Assembly: GCA_910586425.1 (NCBI GenBank)
Contig: CAJUHL010000012.1
Span: 29,919-42,712, forward strand
From: an uncultured Bacilli bacterium
GTDB taxonomy: Bacteria > Bacillota_I > Bacilli_A > RF39 > UBA660
DNA: 12,794 bases
Reading direction: 5' to 3'
Of this stretch, positions 8,051 to 12,794 are shown piece after piece; the first letter of the stretch is position 1; every line of letters begins with the position of its first letter. Made by a program: the position numbers and the translations under genes. The notes under the pieces are model-generated. The model was not told where the DNA came from and did no database searches. It was given only the letters and a program-made list of their open reading frames with translations.

Positions 8051-8518
8051 TTACCAACGGTAGTGAGCAAATGCTTTGTTTGCCTCTGCCATTTTATGAG
8101 TATCTTCACGTTTTTTGACTGATCCACCAGTTCCTTCTGATGCATCAATGATTTCGTTTGCTAAATTTTCAGACATAGAATGTCCCCCACGTAAACGAGA
8201 ATAATTTACTAACCAACGAAGTGCTAGCGCTTGACTACGATCTGCTTTTACTTCAATTGGTACTTGATAGTTTGCCCCACCTACACGGCGAGATTTTACT
8301 TCAAGAGCTGGCTTAATGTTTTCCATAGCTTTTTCAAATACTTCCATTGGATCTTGTCCAGTTTTTTCTTTGACTATATCAAATGCACCATATAATATTT
8401 TTTGTGCAGTTCCTTTTTTTCCATCATTCATAATTTGGTTAATTAATTTGGTAACCAATTTTGAATTGTACATTGGGTCTGCAAGTACATCTCTTTTTAC
8501 AGCACGTCTTTTACGCAT
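8051..8518 (-). CDS. rpsG: Small ribosomal subunit protein uS7
   Basis: S7 nucleates assembly of the 30S head by binding the 3' domain of 16S rRNA, and it contacts tRNA at the E site. The 155-residue chain is standard. It begins [15 protein letters not shown] and contains the conserved [15 protein letters not shown] and [12 protein letters not shown] stretches, plus a C-terminal [20 protein letters not shown]. The ATG follows AAAGGAGG closely. The gene sits 31 nt downstream of rpsL and 20 nt upstream of fusA in the operon. In enterobacteria S7 is the translational repressor of this operon; whether that holds here is not visible. Confidence 0.98.
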   Translation of the reverse strand: MRKRRAVKRDVLADPMYNSKLVTKLINQIMNDGKKGTAQKILYGAFDIVKEKTGQDPMEVFEKAMENIKPALEVKSRRVGGANYQVPIEVKADRSQALALRWLVNYSRLRGGHSMSENLANEIIDASEGTGGSVKKREDTHKMAEANKAFAHYRW

Positions 8519-8549
8519 AATGTGCCTCCTTTCTCATGATTCTTATTTT

Positions 8550-8969
8550 TTATTTACTAGCTTTTGGTCTTTTGGTTCCATATTTAGAACGACCTTGACG
8601 TCTTTTATCAATTCCAGCAGTATCTAAAGTACCACGTACAATATGATATCTTACACCGATTAAGTCTTTTACACGTCCTCCACGGATTAGTACAACACTG
8701 TGTTCTTGTAAGTTATGTCCTTCTCCACCAATATAAGCGGTTACTTCGTATCCATTACTTAAACGAACACGGGCATATTTACGTAACGCTGAGTTTGGTT
8801 TCTTTGGTGTCATAGTTCCAACACGAGTACATACACCGCGTTTTTGTGGTGAATTTTGGTCTGTTGTTTTTTTGGCACGACTGTTGTAACCAATTCCAAG
8901 TACTGGTGATTTACTTTTTCGAGTTTTTGCACTTCTTCCTTTTCTAACAAGTTGTTGTATTGTAGGCAT
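8550..8969 (-). CDS. rpsL: Small ribosomal subunit protein uS12
   Basis: S12 sits at the decoding centre and controls tRNA selection accuracy. The 139-residue length matches Gram-positive S12, which carries an insertion around residue 30 relative to E. coli. I chose the ATG at 8969 (MPTIQQL) because AAGGAGGGG lies just upstream; the in-frame ATG at 8987 overlaps that Shine-Dalgarno site. The decoding loop [11 protein letters not shown] has Lys56 and the second loop GGRVKDL has Lys101, both wild-type for streptomycin sensitivity. Residue 104 is Ile where nearly all bacteria have Pro (the K-D-L-P-G-V motif); this site corresponds to E. coli Pro90, where substitutions alter streptomycin response. 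It is the first gene of the str operon, after a structured leader. Confidence 0.97.
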   Translation of the reverse strand: MPTIQQLVRKGRSAKTRKSKSPVLGIGYNSRAKKTTDQNSPQKRGVCTRVGTMTPKKPNSALRKYARVRLSNGYEVTAYIGGEGHNLQEHSVVLIRGGRVKDLIGVRYHIVRGTLDTAGIDKRRQGRSKYGTKRPKASK

Positions 8970-9003
8970 AATACCCCTCCTTCCCATTACACACTTCCAG
9001 GTG

Positions 9004-9046
9004 TTTCATTTTTCAACTTAATGAAAGATTTACCGAAGTAAATCTT
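9004..9046 (-). promoter_or_regulatory. Structured rpsL leader with UUCG-capped hairpin and overlapping second hairpin
   Basis: In the minus-strand RNA, arms AAGATTTAC and GTAAATCTT (9046-9025) flank UUCG, giving a perfect 9-bp stem closed by C(UUCG)G, an exceptionally stable tetraloop; the complementary strand would not have it. A second stem, TTTCATT with AATGAAA (9026-9020 and 9010-9004), overlaps the first by two bases, so the two compete slightly. A small ACAC/GTGT pairing follows before the Shine-Dalgarno site. No T-run follows either stem. The leader is ~85-90 nt long. An operon-control element is suspected but matches no leader family I can name. Confidence 0.55.
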
Positions 9047-9062
9047 GATTAAATCCTTAAAT

Positions 9063-9091
9063 AATATACCACTTTATTGTATGTGTGTCAA
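9063..9091 (-). promoter_or_regulatory. str operon promoter
   Basis: Minus strand: perfect -35 TTGACA (9091-9086), 17-bp spacer, -10 TATATT (9068-9063, five of six). The predicted start is ~9056. The -35 begins at the base directly after the TGA stop (9094-9092) of the upstream gene. It is one of the two best sigma-A-type promoters in the window, as expected for ribosomal protein genes. Confidence 0.88.
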
Positions 9092-10318
9092 TCATTTTTT
9101 ATACTTTCTTTTTTGTTCCTCTTCTGTTGCCAAACGCATAGCCCTAGCATATTTAGAATCATAATCAGCAGGTATACTCATTTTTAACTTAAATACTATA
9201 TTTTGAAATTCTTGATACCAAGAACGGCAATCTGGTTCTCCCCATCTAAATGATTCGTATAAATAATCAATTGCATCTTTTTCTAATTCTTTCAACCTTG
9301 GAATATTCTTACTATAAAATTCTATGTCAAAAGCTAATTCTGCAAATTCTTCTATGCTATTTTTTGCTTGTCTATTTTTTGCTGACCTCATCTTACTTCT
9401 TTTGAAATCCATATAAAACTGATTGATTCTTTTTCGGTCATAGTTAAGCTGTATCATTAAACTAGCAAGATGATCTATTTCATCCTCATTCATTTCAACT
9501 AAAAACTCCCCTGTATATTCGTTATAGGCATTTTTAATGACTTTTATCATTTCTTTATATTCTTTACTAGACAACAAGGTCGAACTAATTGATTTAGGAT
9601 GCTCCTTTTTTTCTACATTCATTTGATTGTTCGTTCTTTTCTGCAATTCTTTCTTTAGTTTGTTTTCAAATGCGCCACAAAATGATCCTGGCATTTTTAG
9701 CTCATAAAGTGCATCAATCACCTTTTGAATATCTAAAGCTGTATAGGTATCTAATTGGTTCAAATAGTGTTTTTGGATTTTCTGATGCGTTTGCTCTATT
9801 AAATATGTTGGGATAAATTTTGCATTGGGTTTTAATTCTATACCAAACACCTCTAAACTAATGCCACTTTTTAATAATTGAGATACTTCGTCATTGCTTA
9901 GTTGCAAGAATTTTACAAATTCATCCATTGTAGCAATTCTAAATTCAAATGGCTTTATTGTTGTGATATCCTCTACTTCTTTCATTACCTTTAAATTATG
10001 CTCAATCAAATGGAAAATAATCGCAATGATATTTGACATAGAAAAACCATTGGTATCTAAATATGTATAAAGTGGTGCAAAATCATGGAATAATTGTTGC
10101 TCTTTTGAAATATTAGCTAGTCTCATCATATCTTTTAAAAGTGTTAGTTGCGCTAGTATTTTCTTAATATAATCCACTAGATTATTTATCTGCAATTGTT
10201 GGATCACAGTATCATATTGATCTTGATTATACAAATTAGGCTTACTGCTTAAAGCTTTTTTTTGAAGTGTGTTTAGTTTATCATTTAAGAATTGTTTCAA
10301 TTGTTCAATTGCATCCAT
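9092..10318 (-). CDS. Hypothetical helical protein upstream of the str operon
   Basis: I do not recognise this family. From the ATG at 10318 it is 408 residues; an upstream in-frame ATG (10342) is rejected because it lies at or before the predicted transcription start, while the chosen one has AGAGGA about 6 nt away. The protein looks wholly soluble and alpha-helical, with no signal peptide or membrane segment. The N-terminal part (1-70) is coiled-coil-prone. Residues 129-152 (around MDEFVKFLQLSNDEVSQLLKSG) resemble an excisionase/MerR-type helix-turn-helix, but only loosely. A charged, low-complexity linker at ~225-250 separates the halves. Residues 302-320 are strongly basic, and the C-terminus is KRKYKK, so nucleic-acid contact is conceivable. 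It has its own strong promoter and no terminator before rpsL, so readthrough into the str operon is possible. Confidence 0.75.
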   Translation of the reverse strand: MDAIEQLKQFLNDKLNTLQKKALSSKPNLYNQDQYDTVIQQLQINNLVDYIKKILAQLTLLKDMMRLANISKEQQLFHDFAPLYTYLDTNGFSMSNIIAIIFHLIEHNLKVMKEVEDITTIKPFEFRIATMDEFVKFLQLSNDEVSQLLKSGISLEVFGIELKPNAKFIPTYLIEQTHQKIQKHYLNQLDTYTALDIQKVIDALYELKMPGSFCGAFENKLKKELQKRTNNQMNVEKKEHPKSISSTLLSSKEYKEMIKVIKNAYNEYTGEFLVEMNEDEIDHLASLMIQLNYDRKRINQFYMDFKRSKMRSAKNRQAKNSIEEFAELAFDIEFYSKNIPRLKELEKDAIDYLYESFRWGEPDCRSWYQEFQNIVFKLKMSIPADYDSKYARAMRLATEEEQKRKYKK

Positions 10319-10343
10319 ATATTTTCCTCTTTTCCATCTCACT

Positions 10344-10371
10344 AGTATACTAAATTTCTTTCGTTTGTCAA
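10344..10371 (-). promoter_or_regulatory. Promoter of the hypothetical gene at 9092-10318
   Basis: Minus strand: perfect -35 TTGACA (10371-10366), 16-bp spacer, -10 TATACT (10349-10344). The deduced start lies roughly 20 nt before the ATG at 10318, leaving room for the AGAGGA site. It fills the short gap after the deacetylase gene. The same gap shows no convincing terminator for that gene. Confidence 0.75.
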
Positions 10372-10394
10372 GAAAATTTACGAAAATACATGAC

Positions 10395-11984
10395 TTATGA
10401 AATCATATCAATAAATTGTTGCATCGTAATATTCTTATATATTGGGTATCTTGGAATTTTATATTTATCATTTTTTCGACTTGCTTTATTATTTCCCCCA
10501 ACAAAGGCAAGTTCAAAACCAACATTTTTTACTTGCTCAATAGCAATTTCATTGTATGCATAAAATGGAAAACAAAAAGCTGTTTTACTATTTGTAATCG
10601 CAATTGATTGTCTCAAATCATTCATAACCTGTTCATTGGTAGATATCAACAATTGGGCGCCATTTTGATACATTGTGTGCATATCATTGGTATGGGATTC
10701 AACATCTAAATTGGAAGAACGGTAATTTTCAATATCCCACCACCCTGTAATTAAAAACAAAGTTGCGTGCAAATCATATTTTTCTAATAAGGGAATTAAT
10801 TTATGACCATTGTGTTTTCCTGTTCCCATAGCTCCATCATCAATTGTAAGCAAAACACTTTTTTCTGGAATATCTATTTTTCCATACATCCAATCCCTGA
10901 ATTCACGCATCGTCAAAGTATGATAGCCGTTATTTTTTAAATATTGAAACTGTTCTTCTAGCTTACTAGTTGATAAGCAAATATTTTCATTACAAGCCTC
11001 TCCACCATCTGGATTATAAAAGAAATGATAATTTAAAACAGCTACTTTTTGGTTCCAATCTGAAGTAATGACAGAATCTCCTACTAGCATGCGTTCAAAT
11101 TGCTCTTTAGTGGTTGTCATGTTTACATGATAGTAATAAGGTTTGTTTTGCTCTGATACAGCATTGGCTTCTAATAAGGGAAGCGATATATCATTTTTAT
11201 TATAGAATTGATAATTTTCGACCAACGTATTCTTTTGAGACAGTAGCAAAATAGCGTTTTCTTTCAACCTTGCATTTCCATGAAGCCATGTTTCATATTC
11301 CAATGGCGAAATGGAATAAAATCCTTTTTCTTTTAATAATGCCAGTTGTTCTTTTCCTGTTTGTGTATCTTTCCAAGTTTCAACATCATCATAGTATAAA
11401 ACGGGTATTTGTGTTGCAACAGCTGTTTCTGTATTTGGTTGTTCTATAGTTCCAATGGATTCCTCTTTGGATATTGCAAAAATCTGCTCTAAATATTTTA
11501 CATAATAATTTTCATCATCTTGGTAAAAAACGGGAAAACTCATGGATTGTGAAATCGATAATACTTTTTCACCAGATTGATACAAATTGGTTTGATCCTT
11601 TGTATACACATTTTGATTCCATTCTACATAATTTGGGCTTTCTATTTCTGGAAATTCTACTGGATTTACTTCTGTATAAAATAGGTAATATGGAGTTCCT
11701 TTTATTTGAAAATATTGATTTTGAATCGTTTGGATGACAACAGATTCTAGTGGAACTATCATTTTACTTTCTATCTTTCCACAAATTTCATATTGTTTTT
11801 CGTTTTGGCAATATAAATTTCCATTTTCTATGGATACCCATTCATGATAGTGGGCTTTCATTTCTTTTATTAGGCTTTGGTTGGCTTTGGTATTTTGAAC
11901 ATATTTTATTCCAATGTAACTACCTACTACAAATAAGGTTGTTAGCACAATGCTAATCAATAGGATTAAAATTTTTCTTTTCAT
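10395..11984 (-). CDS. Membrane-anchored polysaccharide deacetylase (NodB/CE4 type)
   Basis: CE4 enzymes remove acetyl groups from N-acetylated cell-wall or capsule sugars outside the cell, using a metal held by Asp and His. From the ATG at 11984 (the in-frame GTG at 11993 lies within the Shine-Dalgarno AGGTGA) the protein has 529 residues. It has a membrane anchor at ~5-26 with a basic N-terminus, then an extracytoplasmic region. The catalytic domain spans ~314-529: VLNYHFF (~317-323), TIDDG (380-384, usual TFDDG), SHTNDMH (430-436, giving His431 and His436 with the longer spacing of PgaB/IcaB-like enzymes) and FPFYAYN (472-478), where the usual R-x-P-F/Y-G arginine and glycine are absent. 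Residues ~193-252 look like a decayed copy of the start of this domain, with LLLSQK where TIDDG should be. Substrate is unknown; peptidoglycan or an exopolysaccharide is most likely. Confidence 0.88.
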   Translation of the reverse strand: MKRKILILLISIVLTTLFVVGSYIGIKYVQNTKANQSLIKEMKAHYHEWVSIENGNLYCQNEKQYEICGKIESKMIVPLESVVIQTIQNQYFQIKGTPYYLFYTEVNPVEFPEIESPNYVEWNQNVYTKDQTNLYQSGEKVLSISQSMSFPVFYQDDENYYVKYLEQIFAISKEESIGTIEQPNTETAVATQIPVLYYDDVETWKDTQTGKEQLALLKEKGFYSISPLEYETWLHGNARLKENAILLLSQKNTLVENYQFYNKNDISLPLLEANAVSEQNKPYYYHVNMTTTKEQFERMLVGDSVITSDWNQKVAVLNYHFFYNPDGGEACNENICLSTSKLEEQFQYLKNNGYHTLTMREFRDWMYGKIDIPEKSVLLTIDDGAMGTGKHNGHKLIPLLEKYDLHATLFLITGWWDIENYRSSNLDVESHTNDMHTMYQNGAQLLISTNEQVMNDLRQSIAITNSKTAFCFPFYAYNEIAIEQVKNVGFELAFVGGNNKASRKNDKYKIPRYPIYKNITMQQFIDMIS

Positions 11985-12004
11985 TTTATTCACCTGCTTA
12001 TGTT

Positions 12005-12033
12005 AGTATACAATATTTTGTTGCAAAAAAAAA
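12005..12033 (-). promoter_or_regulatory. Possible promoter of the deacetylase gene
   Basis: TATACT (12010-12005, minus strand) is a good -10, but the -35 position 17 bp upstream is only T-rich (within the T-run of the preceding terminator). A start ~20 nt before the ATG at 11984 would include the AGGTGA site. Confidence 0.35.
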
Positions 12034-12047
12034 GCAAAAAATGCTTT
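12025..12047 (-). terminator. Intrinsic terminator of the lectin-fold protein gene
   Basis: Minus strand: AAAGCA (12047-12042) pairs with TGCTTT (12036-12031) over a five-T loop, and nine T residues (12033-12025) complete the signal. It lies 75 bases beyond the stop codon of the gene at 12122. The intervening bases 12048-12121 show no other feature. Confidence 0.8.
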
Positions 12048-12121
12048 CTTTACCCTATATCATAATTTCTATGTTTTATAATTTTAAGACCCATTGATTT
12101 ATCATTTCTTGGGTTCCTTAC

Positions 12122-12793
12122 TTAATTGGTATGAATGAGACGCGCACTACCCAGCCATACCAAATGGGAAGAAGGGGCATTAAGGGCCCAATACCACATA
12201 CCACAATATAGGTTATCATGTGAACCACCACCAACATAGGCAATACGATCTCCAGCAGTTTGCCAAGAAGGGTCTGTTATATGAGTATTTTCACTTCCAT
12301 TTGCTTCTATAGGAAATGCTATCAATGGATGATTGGAATCATATCCTAGTTTTGATATATATCCATCTGTACTTGCATTCACATAACCAATTGGTTGATA
12401 ACATCCATCATATCTATCTACCTCATATTCATTTTTGTTATAACAGATGTATGCTTGATTATCTTTGATATTGATTCCATCTACAAATTGAAAGACATTT
12501 CCAAATATATCTTCGATTCCTCGATATATCACTGAACTATTATCCGTTCCATCTACACTTCCTGAATGCATTCCTAATATGTCACATCCTCCACTGGCAA
12601 TTGGACCTGAATGATTGGCATTGGTATACCCTGCCCCTAGTTTTACTTGTGAATTATAATCGGCATATTCTACTAAATATAGTAATTGTAAGATAAAGTA
12701 GTGATAATCCATTTGACCAAATTCACTTCCCAAATTAGAAGCATACGTTCTAGCATTTGTTATGGATATATTGGTCAGTGGACTATACCCACT
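12122..12793 (-). CDS. C-type-lectin/FGE-like fold protein, C-terminal part (5' end off the window)
   Basis: The frame is open to the right edge, so the 223 residues seen are the C-terminal portion of a longer protein; the internal ATG at 12733 is not its start. It begins SGYSPLTNISITNARTYAS and contains YFILQLLYLVEYADYNSQ, GAGYTNANHSG, IYRGIEDIFGNVFQFVDGIN, GYISKLGYDSNHP and a final WLGSARLIHTN. Aromatic and glycine-rich spacing of this kind is typical of the formylglycine-enzyme/C-type-lectin fold used in surface adhesins, phage receptor-binding proteins and diversity-generating-retroelement targets; this assignment is from pattern memory, not a search. The upstream part probably carries a secretion signal or tail-fibre module. 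The last ~73 coding bases are about half G+C against roughly one-third elsewhere. The terminator at 12025-12047 ends the unit. Confidence 0.65.
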   Translation of the reverse strand, partial: SGYSPLTNISITNARTYASNLGSEFGQMDYHYFILQLLYLVEYADYNSQVKLGAGYTNANHSGPIASGGCDILGMHSGSVDGTDNSSVIYRGIEDIFGNVFQFVDGINIKDNQAYICYNKNEYEVDRYDGCYQPIGYVNASTDGYISKLGYDSNHPLIAFPIEANGSENTHITDPSWQTAGDRIAYVGGGSHDNLYCGMWYWALNAPSSHLVWLGSARLIHTN

Positions 12794-12794
12794 T

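Noticed and set aside
4463..8627. Plus-strand frames opposite tuf, fusA, rpsG and rpsL
   Set aside because: They are antisense shadows of highly conserved genes, with no ribosome-binding sites or recognisable products.
8970..8987. Upstream ATG for rpsL at 8987, adding six residues
   Set aside because: It overlaps the Shine-Dalgarno sequence of the ATG at 8969, and S12 proteins normally begin at MPT.
9025..9046. Leader hairpin as terminator of the upstream hypothetical gene
   Set aside because: The stem is followed by TTCATTAAG, not a T-run, on the minus strand.
10319..10342. Upstream ATG at 10342 for the hypothetical gene
   Set aside because: It falls at or before the predicted transcription start from the TTGACA/TATACT promoter and has no ribosome-binding site.
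12122..12794. A complete DGR cassette in this window
   Set aside because: No reverse transcriptase frame, accessory gene or template repeat lies downstream; only a terminator and the deacetylase gene follow.

Overview
The window comes from an AT-rich, low-GC Gram-positive bacterium, probably a gut Bacillota/Bacilli lineage of the Erysipelotrichales or RF39 kind. That placement is inferred from four things: about one-third G+C, Firmicutes-type Shine-Dalgarno sites (AGGAGG), the classical rpsL-rpsG-fusA-tuf order, and a FemAB-type peptidoglycan branching enzyme. UGA is used as a stop (end of the gene at 9092), so this is not the mollicute code 4.

Layout from left to right. (1) Positions 1-2468, minus strand: one very long open frame that runs off the left edge, more than 822 codons. 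Its first ~359 residues carry two stretches resembling sigma-factor region 4. It then becomes an array of ~90-residue tandem repeats, five complete and a sixth cut by the edge. (2) Divergent from it, 2566-3819 plus strand, is a FemAB-family aminoacyl-tRNA-dependent transferase that ends in a clear intrinsic terminator. (3) Convergent with that, 3926-4534 minus strand, is a COG3575-type nucleotidyltransferase with its own promoter and an inverted repeat at its 5' end. (4) Positions 4609-9091, minus strand, hold the str operon. It has a consensus promoter at 9063-9091, a structured leader, then rpsL, rpsG, fusA and tuf. tuf has an extra promoter of its own and a strong terminator. (5) Positions 9092-10318, minus strand, encode an unrecognised helical protein whose stop codon abuts the -35 box of the str promoter. 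(6) Positions 10395-11984, minus strand, encode a membrane-anchored polysaccharide deacetylase with a degenerate half-copy of its own catalytic domain. (7) Positions 12122-12793, minus strand, are the C-terminal part of an extracellular-type protein with a C-type-lectin/FGE-like fold; its last ~70 bases are strikingly G+C-rich.

The translation genes (S12, S7, EF-G, EF-Tu) form one functional unit. The FemAB enzyme, the deacetylase and the lectin-fold protein all point to the cell envelope, but they sit in separate transcription units and nothing shows they work together. The most unusual elements are the sigma-region-4-like repeat protein, the possible hypervariable tail of the lectin-fold protein, the isoleucine replacing the near-invariant Pro104 of ribosomal protein S12, and the UUCG-capped hairpin in the str leader. 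No RNA genes, insertion sequences, CRISPR arrays or reverse transcriptase were seen.
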